Below, one piece after another: positions 22,789-34,408 of a stretch of DNA of 64,000 nucleotides. The DNA is from Budorcas taxicolor (lineage: Eukaryota; Chordata; Mammalia; Artiodactyla; Bovidae), in contig NC_068920.1 in assembly GCF_023091745.1 (NCBI RefSeq), forward strand, positions 144,715,122 through 144,779,121. Reading direction: 5' to 3'. The notes beneath the pieces were generated by a model. The model saw only the letters and a program-made list of their open reading frames with translations. It did not search any database and was not told where the DNA came from. The first letter of the stretch is position 1; each line of letters begins with the position of its first letter. A program made the position numbers and the translations under genes.

Positions 22789-22827
22789 TCTCAAGCTGAG
22801 AATTTTGCTTGTTTGTTTATTTTACAG
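22789..22827 (+). repeat. 39-bp direct repeat, copy 2
   Basis: Second copy of the 39-base string at 21694-21732, with two substitutions. It ends at the exact base before BovB similarity starts. Confidence 0.85.
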
Positions 22828-25521
22828 TTGACCATTATCTCCACTACCGTGGGCAAGAACCCCTTAGAAGAAATGGAGTAGTCATCATAGTCAACAAAAT
22901 AGTCCAAAATGCAGTACTTGGGTGCAATCTCAAAAATGACAGAATGATCTCTGTTCATTTCCAAGGCAAACCATTCAACATCACAGTCATCCAAGTCTAT
23001 GCTCTGAAGAGTAATGCTGAAGAAGCTGAAGTTGAATGGTTCTATGAAGATCTACAAGACCTTCTAGAACTAACACCTAAAAAAGATGTCCTTTCCATTA
23101 TAGGGGACTGGAATGTAAAAGTAGGAAGTCAAGAAACACCTGGAGTAACAGGCAAATTTGGCCTTGGAGTACAGAATGAAACAGGGCAAAGGCTAATAGA
23201 GTTTTGCCAAGAGAACACACTGGACATAGCAAACACCCTCTTCCAACAACACAAGAGAAGACTCTACACATGGACATCACCAGATGGTCAACACCGAAAT
23301 CAGACTGATTATATTCTTTGCAGCCAAAGATGAAGAAGCTCTATACAGTCAACAAAAATAAGACCAAGAGTTGACTGTGGCTCAGATCATGAACTCCTTA
23401 TTGCCAAATTCAGACTTAAATTGAAGAAAGTAGGGAAAACCACTAGACTATTCAGGCATGGCTGAAATCAAATCCTTTATGATTATACAGTGGAAGTGAC
23501 AAGTAGATTCAAGGGATTAGATCTGTTTGACAGAGTGCCTAAAGAACTATGGATGGAGATTCATGACACTGTACAGGAGGCAGTGATCAAGACCATTAAC
23601 AAGAAAAAAAAAATGCAAAAGGCAAAATGGTTGTGTGAGGAGGTCTTACAAATAGCTGAGGAAAGAAGAGAAGTGAAAAGCAAAAGAGAAAAGGAAAGAT
23701 ATACCTATTTGAAAGTGGAGTTCCAAAGAACAGTAGGAGAGATAAGAAAGCCCATCTCAGTGTTCAGTGCAAAGAAATAGAGGAAAACAATAAAATGGGG
23801 AAGACTAGAGATCTCTTCAAGAAAATTAGAGATACCAAGGGAACATTTCATGCAAAGATGGGCTCAATAAAGGACAGAAATGGTATGGACCTGACAGAAG
23901 CAGAAGATATTAAGAAGAGGTGGCAAAAATACACAGAAGAACTGTACAAAAAAAATCTTCATGACCCAGATAATCATGATGGTGTGATCACTCACCTAGA
24001 GCCAGACATCCTGGAATGAGAAATCAAGTTGGCCTTAGGAAGCATCACTACGAACAAAGCTAGAGGAGGTGATGGAATTTCAGTTGAACTATTTCAAATC
24101 TTAAAAGATGATGCTCTGAAAGTGTTGCACTCAATATGCTAGCAAATTTGGAAAACTGAGCAGCGGCCACAGGACAGGAAAAGGTCAGTTTTCATTCCAG
24201 TCCCAAAGAAAGGCAATGCCAAAGAATGCTCAAACTACTGCACAATTGTACTCATCTCACATGCTAGTAAAGTAATGCTCAAAATTCTCCAAGCCAGGCT
24301 TCAGCAATACATGAACTGTGAACTTCCAGATGTTCAAGCAGAATTTAGAAAAGGCAGAGGAACCAGAGATCAAATTGCCAACATCCATTGGATCGTCAAA
24401 AAAGCAAGAGAGCTCCAGAAAAAAATATCCACTTCTGCTTTATTGACTATGCCAAAGCCTTTGACTGTGTGGGTCACAATAAACTGTGGAAAATTCTGAA
24501 AGAGATGGGGATATCAGACCACTTGAACTGCCTCCTGAAGAATCTGTACACAGGTCAAGAAGCAACAGTTAGAACTGAACATGGAACAACAGATTGGTTC
24601 CAAATAGGTAAATGAGTATGTCAAGGATGTATATTGTCACCCTGCTTATTTAATTCATATGCAGAGAAAGTACATCATGAGAAATGCTGAACTGGATGAA
24701 GCACAAGCTGGTATCACGATTACCAGGAGAAATATAAAAAACCTCAGATATGCAGATGATATCACCCTATGGCAGAAAGGGAAAAAGAACTAAAGAGCCT
24801 CTTGATGAAAGTGAAAGAGGAGAGTGAAAAAGTTGGCTTAAAACCCAGCATTCAGAAGACTAAGATCATGGCATCTGGCCCCATATCTTCATGGCAAATA
24901 GGTGGGGAAACAGTAGAAACAATGGCAGGTTTTATTTTGGGGGGCTTCCAAATCACTGCAGATGGTGACTGCAGCCATGAAGTTAAAGGATGCTTGCTCC
25001 TTGGAAGAAAAGTTATCACCAATCTAGACATCATATTAAAAAGCAGAGACATTACTTTGCCAACAAAAATCCATCTAGTCAAAGCTGTGGCTTTTCTGGT
25101 AGTCATGTATGGATGTGAAGGTTAGACGATAAAGAAAGCTGAGCGCTGGAGAATCGATGCTTTTGAACTGTGGTGTTGGAGAAGACTCTTGAGAGTCCCT
25201 TGGACAGCAAGGAGATCCAAACAGTCCATCCTAAAGAAAATCAGTCCTGAATGTTCATTGGAACTGATGCTGAAGGTGAAACTCCATACTTTGGCCACCT
25301 GATGTGAAGAACCTATTCACTGGAAAAGACCTTGATGCTGGGAAAGATTGAAGGTAGGAGGAGATGGGGCAACAGAGGATGAGATGGTTGGATGGCATCA
25401 CCGATTCAGTGGACATGAGTTTGAGTAAACTCCGGAAGTTGGTGATGGACAGGCAGGCCTGGCATGCTGCAGTCCGCAGGGTCACAAAGAGTTGAACACG
25501 ACTGAACTGACTGAACTGACT
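22828..25521 (+). mobile_element. BovB LINE, longest copy (endonuclease to 3' end), inactive
   Basis: About 2.7 kb of BovB, an RTE-clade non-LTR retrotransposon encoding an APE-type endonuclease and a reverse transcriptase. The copy lacks the element's 5' start. Endonuclease landmarks are a GDWN motif in the 22809-23333 frame and an S-D-H triplet at about 23384 after an intervening stop (TGA where the conserved Trp codon TGG is expected, near 23331). RT landmarks are F-I-D-Y-A-K-A-F-D in the 24388-24615 frame and Y-A-D-D near 24750. One base is missing just after YADD, shifting the frame. Further stops occur near 23779, 24017 and 25123. The 3' end has the ACTGA-type pentamers (25501-25520). 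It is plainly a dead copy. Confidence 0.96.
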
Positions 25522-25649
25522 TCAAGTAAAATTCCTGATGATGAAAGGATGTATCTTTAAAGAACAGGAGAGAGGAACTCAGATTTGTTGGGAACTTAAG
25601 TATCATACTTATATTCGGACATCTTTATCCTCCAGAAATCCCATGAGAT

Positions 25650-26100
25650 GATTACCATTTTATAAATAAAACTAATTCGTTTTTCTTGTTTCCTCTCTGA
25701 TTCATTTATTTCTACCATTCTATCTTCTATTTCACTAATCCTATCTTCTGCCTCCGTTATTCTGCTATTTGTTGCCTCCAGAGTGTTTCTGATCTCATTT
25801 ATTGCGTTATTCATTATATATTGACTCTTTAATTTCTTCTAGGTCCTTGTTAAACCTTTCTTGCATCTTCTCAATCCTTGTCTCTAGGCTATTTATCTGT
25901 GATTCCATTTTGATTTCAAGATTTTGGATCATTTTCACTATCAATATTCGGAATTCTTTCTCAGGTAGATTCCCTACCTCTTCCTCTTTTGTTTGGTTTG
26001 GTGGGCAACTCTCCTGTTCCTTTACCTGCTGAGTATTCCTCTGTCTCTTCATCTTGGTTACATTGCTGCATTTGTTAAATGACACATAGCTCTTGAATAA
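25650..26100 (-). mobile_element. L1 ORF1 N-terminal fragment (coiled coil)
   Basis: The minus-strand frame beginning with a Met at 26052 reads MKRQRNTQQ and then a Lys/Glu-rich segment with heptad-like spacing, as in the coiled coil of L1 ORF1p, an RNA-binding trimeric protein. A stop/frameshift near 25807-25814 moves the continuation into another frame (25596-25814). It is a fragment: neither the RNA-recognition domain nor ORF2 is present. Confidence 0.75.
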
Positions 26101-29089
26101 CACAGTAAACTACAAAACCCGGGTGTGCAGACAGCATGAACTCACTCTGAATACCTTACTCTCTTTCCGAGGCCACACACAGCAGCTCTGCAGTTGTGGA
26201 AGAAAGATCCATTCTGGGGTGACCCTTGCGTGAAGTGGTTTTCTGAAGGCACTCTTCCTGCTGAGAGTCTGAGGGCCAGGACCTGGGTCAAGGGGGCCTG
26301 AGGTACTTTGTCATCCTGGGAAAGCTAACTGCTTCACCTCTGTGTGTCCTCCTGCTCCTGATTGGCCAGTGAAAACAGGAATCCCTTCCCTGCCCATCTC
26401 CCTGGACTGTTTGGAATGAGAGGGAACATGTCTCAGGTAGAAATCCTCCCCAAAAGGTCAGTGGCACGTGATAGCTAGGTTACTGTTGATGATGTCATTT
26501 CTTTTTGCAGGGGCCTGAATAGGTTTATTCTGGAGGTGATAATTGGGAAGGGCTGTCCCCAAGCCTCCAGGCACCATAGGTAGGTGGGTTGAGCTCTTAA
26601 AACTGAGAATTTAATGAACAAGGCAGAATAAGACATTTAACTCCTGTGCAGGCAGGGTGAGACAACGGCGTTCACTGAGGTGGCAGAGGCAAGATGGGCT
26701 CCTCGGGTCTTAATTAATGCACCCTGTGAACACTCTTCTCCAGCATCTTTTGAGCAGGGGCAGCAGCACTGTCCACAGAGGGAATGGTCCCCAGCTCCCT
26801 CCCCCATGTCAGCCAGCTGACTCCCAACCCTGGGATCTGGGGTTCAGGAAGATCAGGTTTACATCCTAATCCTTAGGAAACTTTGCCTCAGCTCACCAGG
26901 TCCTTTCCAACCGAAAGGTGAAAGGAAACGAAGAGTTAGCTGAGCCAAGAAAGGCAATCGCACCCACACAGCCCAGAACCGAGTTAGGTCACTCTGGGCG
27001 CTCTGCACCGTGGCCACCATTAACACCTGGAAAGCCTTTGATTCTCACATTAGCAAAACATGCCATAAAGCACACGCTTCCCTCTTCCCACAGACTGGGC
27101 CCCATGGCAGGGGAGCGGGGCACTGTCACAAAGGCGCCATTCAGCCCTGGCAAGGCCGTCTGGATCAGGCCTCCCAGGGGAGACATAACGGAGTCTCTGC
27201 GCAGAAACGAAGGCAGTTACAGCATCCGATCCCTGCGGCCACTGCAGGAGGGACTCTTGGAGCATCCTAGCCCAGAAGGATAGCAGAAATGCGTGAGTCA
27301 AACCACCTTATTTTATAGAGAAGGAATCTGACACCTCAGGTGAGGATTTTCGCTTGCAAAATGAATTTTTATGTCTGCCATGTGTCAGACAATATGCCAA
27401 ACTCTGAGGATGCAGCTGAATACCTAACTTCAGCTCATTCAGAAGAGACTGTCAGTCATGGACTTGGTACCGAAAATGTTCCATTTATGAATGTACCATT
27501 TATGACCAATTGCAAAATAGCTGTGAATGCAGTGAAAGCCCCATTTTCAAAATTAGAAATTCCAAAATAGAGCTGTACACACACACACAAAATCATGCCC
27601 AATATGTATGTAAGTTGGCCAAAGGCTTCATAAAATATTTAAATTTTAAATTGGTGGTACATTTCAAATTACAAAATTTATAAGCAATGCTAAGTCTTTC
27701 TATTCTCATTTTTATGATGTAAGTATATTCAAGCTCTCCACATACCCCTCAGTGTCAGTATCCCCTCATCAGAAGAATTGTTTTTTGAATCATCTGACAC
27801 TTGGCATCTTTACTTCCTTCTGTGTGAGAGGTTGCTCTGCTCGAATTGATGTTGTCACAGGAAATTTTCTCTAAAGCTGCAAGTTCCATTCACTCTTTAT
27901 GAGCTTCTCAGCATGAATCTCTTTCTCTAGTGCTTTTGGAAAGTGATATTTTTTAAAGTCTTGTTGGTGACCACATGCCAGGAAAGAACTTAAGAGGTCA
28001 TAACCTCCCCCTACCCAGAGGAATAATTACACCTAAATTAAATTTCTTTGCCCCATTTGTTAATAATTCCATTAGGTGACTACTATGGGGATCCAATACC
28101 AACATTTGCTGAGGTTGCTTCATGCTAATGTCTCTTCTCCAAATACTATTCTGACTTGAAAAACAGAATATTGGGGGGTGGGAGGCCCCTGTAATAGACT
28201 TTATATGGAATCAGATAGCATAGAACTTCCTGTTTTCAGAAGGATATTTTTTGAGGAAGATATTTGGCCTTTAAATCTGGCATTTGTAGTAATAAGTATA
28301 AATTAAAAGGTGACAAAGAGGAAAGTGTGATTGACTTATTCTAGGGGAGAGAGTGGATGAGTTACAAAATTTCCAAGGAAGAAGTGATGCCTGAGGGTGA
28401 TGTGGAGGAACCAGAGGATAAGATGCTAAGGAAATTCAGTTGGGGAAAAATCACTCATACAGAGGCATGACTGTGAGACGCAGCATGGTTAAGAACCATG
28501 AAACGTTGAAGGGTTTATCCTTGGATCTTATTGTTTCTAACCCAGTAAGCAGTATGAACTTCATAGTCACATGGGTTCTCCTTGTCCCTCAGTTTTCCTG
28601 GAGCCAACACGGAACCCGACCCAGGAGTCACTGTACACACAGTGGGTCTGCATCACAAATGAAGAATCTCAAGCTCAGAGCAATGGAAAGCTTACAATTG
28701 GATGGCAAGCCTACATGTGCAACTTTTGCCCTGGAGAGAGATGTAATCTTTATTTTACTGGACAATAAACAAATCTGTTCTTCATTCCAAAGGGTGACAC
28801 TATCTCCAAGGCTGTTGACAAGATAGATGGAAACAAAATTGTTCATGCTTCTGCTTGCAATACGTGCTAAAATCAGAGAACCCAGTGAAGAATAGTCTCC
28901 CAACAGGAAAAGCAAACATACTTGAAGTGATTTGCTTGCACTCACAAAGCTGACAAGGTCTGCTCCTGTCCTGGGAGGGTCATGTACACTGCCCTGCCCC
29001 CACTATGTGAGGCTTTTCTGTGGGATCAGTGGCTCCCTTGACAGCATGTGAACCCAAGGGGCCACACAATGAGGGATGAGCCCATGTGG
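26101..29089. other. No gene seen; 3 kb without recognised repeats
   Basis: The segment 26640-27290 is GC-richer than its surroundings and carries frames of 83-121 codons on both strands, including 26918-27283 (+). No splice-flanked exon or domain can be argued. A short (CA)n lies at 27581-27590. The remainder is AT-rich unique DNA. If this window contains any host regulatory or exonic sequence, this is a reasonable place to look. Confidence 0.4.
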
Positions 29090-29196
29090 TAGTTAGAACT
29101 TTAACATGACCCCAATGACCCATACCCTTATAAAATCCCTTCCCTTCAAATGCAGGGAGTGCATATGGGGATATCATTTCTATAATTAGTTTATGA

Positions 29197-29259
29197 TCAA
29201 ACCTAGGTCTCCCACCTTGCAGGCAGATTCTTCGCCATCTGAGCCACCAGGGAAGCCCA
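29197..29259 (-). mobile_element. Head-only Bov-tA fragment
   Basis: Only the tRNA-like head is present on the minus strand ('ccatctgagccaccagggaa'), without the Bov-A body. The loss is at the 3' side, which ordinary 5'-truncated insertion does not produce. 'aattag' flanks both sides (about 29178 and 29260). Confidence 0.75.
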
Positions 29260-29325
29260 ATTAGGTTGGGTAAAAGTAAAGAGATATTGAAGATGTAATT
29301 AAGGCCCCTAATCAGTTGACTGTGA

Positions 29326-29518
29326 AAGTGAAAGTTGCTCAGTCGTGTCCAGCTCTTTGTGACCCCGTGGGCTATACAGTTCATGGAATTCTCCAGGCAA
29401 GAATACTGGAGTGGGTAGCCTTTCCCTTCTTCAGGGGATCTTCCCAACCCAGGGATCAAACCCAGGTCTCTTGCATTATAGGCAAATTCTTTACCAGCTG
29501 AGCCACAAGGGAAGCCCA
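29326..29518 (-). mobile_element. Bov-tA SINE with 16-bp target duplication
   Basis: Complete minus-strand copy, bounded by 'aatcagttgactgtga' at 29310-29325 and 29519-29534. The duplication is perfect. Confidence 0.96.
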
Positions 29519-29993
29519 AATCAGTTGACTGTGAGGCAACCTAAAGAGTGATATTCTGGGTGGGTCTGACCTAATCCAGTGAACATTTTACGAGGGGTTT
29601 AGAGCAGTGGTCTGGGCACCAGGGACCAGTTTCTTAGAAGACAATATTTCCACAGATGAGGGAGTAGGAGGGTTTGGGGATGATTCAAGGGCATTGCATT
29701 TAATGCACAATTTATTTCTATTATTTTTACATCAGCTCCACCTTAGATCAGCATTAGACCCTGAAGGTTGGAGAGAGCAGCAGGCACTCTCTTCCATTCA
29801 TTTCAAGAAACAAACTGTCTTGTTGTAGAAGTAGCCATGTGGCAGAGGATGATGAATAGCCTCCAGGGGCTGAGAGTCTCAGTCTCACAACCCCAAGGAG
29901 CTGAATTCTTTGAATAACCAGTGAGCTTGAAGGAGAATTTTGAGCCACAGATGAGGCCCCAGCCCTGGTCAACACTTTTAACTGCCTGAACAG

Positions 29994-30148
29994 TTCAATT
30001 CAGTCGCTCATTCATGTCTGACTCTTTGCGACCCCATGGACTGCAGTACACCAGGCCTCCCTGCCCATCACCAATTCCCAGAGTCTACTCAAACTTGTGT
30101 TCATTGAATTGGTGATGCCATCCAACTATCTCATCCTCTCTTGTCTTT
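29994..30148 (-). mobile_element. BovB 3' tail with 10-bp target duplication
   Basis: 155 bases of BovB 3' end on the minus strand. The flanks are 'gcctgaacag' (29984-29993) and 'gcctgagcag' (30149-30158), with one mismatch. It is inserted in the MaLR LTR. Confidence 0.9.
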
Positions 30149-30265
30149 GCCTGAGCAGAGAGCCAATTAAACTACCTCTGGACTTCTGATCCACAGAAAT
30201 TGTGAGGCAAAGATGGCCATGTTGTGTTCAGCCACTAAATGAGTGGCAACTGGTTACACAGCAAC

Positions 30266-30679
30266 ACCTTCAGCCCAAAAGTAGCTCCAGCAGTTACATA
30301 CTCTTATCTCTGCTTCCATGACAGAGCAGGAAGAAGACCCATGTCTAGCGAGCACTAAAAACACGCAAGACACTAGATAGACACCATGAAGTTTAATAAA
30401 GATGCTCTCTGCAAACCCTTCCTGCAGTCTCTTTTGGCTATTTTCAGAGAAGGCAACACTGTGAAAAAATCAGCTCCTAGACACAATTCATTTATTTATT
30501 TGTTCTTCATTCAGTAGACATGAACTGAACACTTAAGTATATACGAGTGTGCACTGATCCTGCTGGAAAATCCTGACTTCACTTTCAGTATATCAGTATA
30601 ATTCCAGCTTCTATATTTTTGCCTCTCTGCCACCAGTGGAGCCAATTATATTCACCTACAAGCTTCCTTATACTCTAGC
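30266..30679. other. No gene seen; unique sequence
   Basis: AT-rich DNA without recognisable features. Confidence 0.45.
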
Positions 30680-30795
30680 CCAGTAGTTCCTATGTGGCTG
30701 TTCATATAATCACCTGAGGAGCTTTGAAACAATACTCAGCTCATTCCCTTAACCAATTAAGTCAGAATATTTGCTGGTGGATCCCAAGGGTCAAA
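30680..30795 (+). mobile_element. MER5-type hAT MITE remnant
   Basis: 'agcccagtagttcctatgtg', 'ataatcacctgaggagcttt' and 'caattaagtcagaatatttg' follow the layout of a MER5-like element. The right end is lost next to the following BovB copy. Confidence 0.5.
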
Positions 30796-30814
30796 ACATA
30801 TTTTTAAGCCTCCT

Positions 30815-31419
30815 GTTTATTTTGGGGGACACCAAAATCACTGCAGATGGTGACTGCAGCCATGAAATTAAAAGACACTTACTCCTTGGAAGGAAAGTTA
30901 TGACCAACTGAGACTGCATATTAAAAAGCAGAGACATTACTTGCCCAACAAATGTCCATCTCATCAAGGCTATGGTTTTTCCAGTAGTCATGTATGGATG
31001 TGATAGTTGGATTATAAAGAAACCTGAGCGCCAAAGAATTGATGCTTTTGAACTGTGATGTTGGAGAAGACTCTTGGGAGTCCCTTGGGCTGCAAGGAGA
31101 TCCAACCAGTCCATTCTAAAGATCAGTCCTGAGTATTCATTGGAAGGACTGATGTTGAAGCTGAAACTCCAATACTTTGGCCACCTGATGGGAAGAAGTG
31201 ACTCGTTGGAAAAGACCTTGATGCTGGGAAAGATTGAAGGCAGGAGGAGAAGGGGAAGTCAGAGGATGAGGTGGTTGGATGACACCACTGACTCAATGGA
31301 CATGAGTTTGGGTAAACTTCGGGAGTTGGTGATATACAAGGAGGCCTGGTGTGCCGCGGTTCATGGGGTCGCAAAGAGTCAGACACGACTTAGCCACTGA
31401 ACTGAATTGAACTGAATTG
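30815..31419 (+). mobile_element. BovB 3' part
   Basis: Plus-strand BovB from just downstream of the RT core to the pentamer tail. The frame 31074-31400 covers the C-terminal polyprotein end. Upstream frames are broken by stops near 30910 and 31058. Confidence 0.93.
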
Positions 31420-31442
31420 TGATGTCAGTAAACAACTTGGAC

Positions 31443-31681
31443 TTTTTTTTTTTTTTTTTTTTTTTTTGTAAGCCACATCAGTCAAGTCTGATTCTTTGTG
31501 ACCCATGGGCTGTAGCCCACCAGGCTCCTCTGTCCATGGGGATTCTCCAGGCAAGAATACTGGAATGAGTTGATATTTCCTTCTTCAGGACATTTTCCTG
31601 ACCCAGGGATTGAACCCCCACCTCTTATGTCTCCTGCATTGGAAGGCAGGTTCTTTATCGCTAGCACCACCTGGGAAGCCC
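31443..31681 (-). mobile_element. Bov-tA SINE preceded by a 25-base T-run
   Basis: Minus-strand Bov-tA body and head (31468-31681, head at 'ctagcaccacctgggaagcc'). It abuts T25 at 31443-31467, which would be an unusually long A-tail for this SINE. Confidence 0.9.
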
Positions 31682-31917
31682 CACAACTAAGGCTATGAGC
31701 CATTGATCTAAATTATGTTTAGGAAAGAGTCTAGATCCTGAGACTGGTTGCTCAGGGAACAAGACTCTTTCAGAGCTTTCCCCTTCTGCGTAGAGAACAA
31801 TTTCATCTTTCAACTAATCAGGTCAAAATTCTTGCTCAGTTTTCTCTTCTCTCCCATAATTTTAATGGTTTTTCCTTTTTCTCCAGAGACACAGGTTTCT
31901 CTTGTTAACTAGTCCTT

Positions 31918-32245
31918 TACATCAGATGCTGGCAAATCTTCTCTAGAAAGGACGAGATAGTAAGTATCTTAGGCTCTATGGGCTATTGGATTTCTACCCA
32001 AATACTGCCTCTGTATCAGCTGTAGATCATATATAAATAAATATATGCTAATAAAACTTTATATATGACATTGAAATTAGAATTTTAAATGTTTTATAGA
32101 TCACAGCATTTTATTCTTCTTGGATTTTTTTTTCCTTGACCATTTAAAAACATAAAAATCATTCTTAGCTCAAGGGAAATACAAAAGCAGAGGTGGCCAA
32201 ATTTAGCTTTTGGACCATTATCTGGCAAACCTTGTACTACATCAT
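31918..32245 (+). mobile_element. Possible ancient non-autonomous DNA transposon
   Basis: 'gatgctggcaaatcttctct', 'cgagatagtaagtatcttag', 'aataaaactttatatatgac' and 'attatctggcaaaccttgta' resemble a widespread old mammalian MITE with a GGCAAAC-type end. The family assignment is tentative. Confidence 0.45.
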
Positions 32246-32830
32246 TGATTCCACAAGTATTGATCCAGCCTTTTACTGCCTCCATTGTATATGTTAATAT
32301 TCTATATTGTATTTTGATTTAATTGCAGTTTTTCTCTAACTCTGCCAGCTCCTTTAAAATCTTATCTACCAGCACAAATTCCATGGCACTAACATATTCT
32401 TACAAGCTAAGAGCAGAAAGCAGAGCAGTCTAATTATTTTTCTGCCATTTGTATTGAATTATTTTCATAAATGTGCCTTTACTCTGAATCTTTATGACTA
32501 AGACTTACTTTTTTATAAGTCAGAATCTTTTCCTACAGCCCATACTGTCATTTCCGTTGCTGTCTTTTAGTTTCTGCTCTATGAAGTGAGATCTGTATGT
32601 GTCTGCATGCTTGCTTTCATCTTTTTTATCGTCCACTTGGGTCCACTGATATTTCTCTCACATCTTAAACTGTGTTTTAAGCACCATCCCTAACCTCATG
32701 TCTAGTATCTGGCAGAACTGTATCTAATGCTGCTTTATTAAAGGCGGGATTTTTTTTTTCTGCTTGATCCCCTTGCTATGGTGTTCTGACTATCAGAAAT
32801 AGTTCCCCTCAAAGGAATGCTCCTATGCCG
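32246..32830. other. No gene seen; AT-rich unique sequence
   Basis: No recognisable repeat or supported frame. Confidence 0.45.
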
Positions 32831-32831
32831 T

Positions 32832-33080
32832 AGGTAGGAATGTAAATTGATGCAACCATTGTGAAAAACAGTACGGAGTGTCCTCAAAAAATTAAAAATT
32901 GAATTGCTATATGATCCACTATCCCACTCCTGGGCACATATCCAGACAAAACTATAATTCAAAAAGATACATGCACCCCTATGCATAGCAGCAGTGTTTA
33001 CAATAGCCGAGACATGGAGACAACCTAAGTGTCCACTGACAGTTGAATGGATGAAGAAGATATCATATATATATATACAC

Positions 33081-33146
<66 letters not shown>

Positions 33147-33660
33147 AGTGGAATATTACTCAGCAATAAAAAGAATGAGATAAATCCATTTACAGCAACA
33201 TGGGTGGGCCCAGAGATCGTCATACTAAGTTTTAAGTAAATCAGACAGAGAAAGACAAATACCATGTGGTATTACTTATATGTGGAATCTAAAATATGAC
33301 ATGAATGAATTTATCTATAGAACAGACTCAGAAACACAGAAAATAGGTTTATGGTCATGATGGCAGAAGAGAAGGATGTGAGCTCACCCCCTTCTTACAG
33401 AGCCAAGAAGGGGGATGGGAGAGAGAAGGATTGGGAGTTTGGGTTGGCAGATGCAAACTATTATGCACAGGATGAATAAACAAGTCCTACTGTATAGCAC
33501 AGGGAACTGTAGCCAGTGGGATAAACCATAATGGAAAAGAACAGAATCAAGAATATAAATGTAAATTGAATCACTTTGCTGTACCATAGAAATTAACGCA
33601 ATATTGTACATCAACTTGTAACTGCAAGTTTACTGTAACTGCAATAAAATTCTTTCAAAA
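32832..33660 (+). mobile_element. L1 3' end (old artiodactyl L1)
   Basis: Plus-strand L1 ORF2 end and 3' UTR: 'tgaatggatgaagaagatat', the (CA)n tract, 'gtggaatattactcagcaat', then the 3' UTR ending 'ctgcaataaaattctttc'. The coding part is full of stops. Confidence 0.85.
33066..33144 (+). repeat. (TA)n(CA)n microsatellite inside L1
   Basis: A compound tract with about 26 uninterrupted CA units at 33092-33144, long enough to be polymorphic. Open frames of alternating Cys-Val or Thr-His come from it and mean nothing. Confidence 0.97.
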
Positions 33661-34170
33661 ATGTTTCCTCTTCCCATCCTCTGTTCTGTAGTTTGAAAGA
33701 ATCTGTACTTCTTGCTGTTTCTATAAGCATGTGAAAATGCACTCCTCAGAGCCCTGTGCTTCTAATTCACTGCTGCACTAGTGGACTTGCTACTGACAAT
33801 GTTCTACTGTGGGATGGCCTTCCCACAGTTTGGCTGGCTGAGATCAGGGCTGGGTGAGTGTCAGTGGGCAGTGGGGTGGGAGGAAGGGAAGCAGGACTAG
33901 TCTCACCTGCATAGATGACAGGCATGTACCTAGGGGCCGCAAGAAGCCTTTTTGTCAGCATGGAGATGAGGGACTTGCAGGAAAAGACACGCAGTGAAGG
34001 TGGCAGCGTCCTCCAGTCTCCCCACTTTCAAGTTCCAAGGTCCAGGTAGGAGTCATTCACTGGTCTTTCCTCAGTTAGCTCATTCCTGCTATAGTTAGAA
34101 ATAGTTCCTTCAAACACCAGCATGCCATTCATCAAAATGCTCACTTCTAGCAATACTGGGTCTTCCAACA
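33661..34170. other. No gene seen; unique sequence
   Basis: No recognisable feature beyond short frames. Confidence 0.45.
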
Positions 34171-34408
34171 GGGTCTTCCCTGGTGGCTCAGATAGTAAAG
34201 AATCTGTCTGCAATGCAGGAGACCTGGATTCAATTCCTGGGTCAGGAAAACCCCCGGAAAAGGAAATGGCAACACACTCTAGCATTCTTGCCCAGGAAAT
34301 CCCATGGACTTAGGAGACTGGCAGGCTACAGTCCTCGGCATCTCCAAGAGTCAGACACAACAGAGCAACTAACGCTTGCACCTTTGCTATTAAAAAAAAA
34401 AAAAAAAA
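34171..34408 (+). mobile_element. Bov-tA SINE with A-rich tail
   Basis: Head 'cttccctggtggctcagata', body, and an A18 tail at 34391-34408. Confidence 0.93.

Larger units (their letters stand above)
29090..30265 (+). mobile_element. MaLR/MLT1-type LTR, heavily interrupted
   Basis: After removal of three younger inserts, the text runs collinearly. The landmarks are 'tgtaattaaggcccctaatc' before the second insert, 'gggtgggtctgacctaatcc' after it, 'caaggagctgaattctttga', and at the right end 'acagaaattgtgaggcaaag' and 'actggttacacagcaacac'. This is the order of an old MaLR LTR. Confidence 0.65.

Noticed and set aside
28980..29519. 179-codon minus-strand frame as a gene
   Set aside because: It spans two Bov-tA insertions and old LTR sequence; the reading is produced by SINE sequence.
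32738..33265. 175-codon minus-strand frame with a Cys-Val repeat
   Set aside because: The repeat comes from the (CA)n microsatellite inside an L1.
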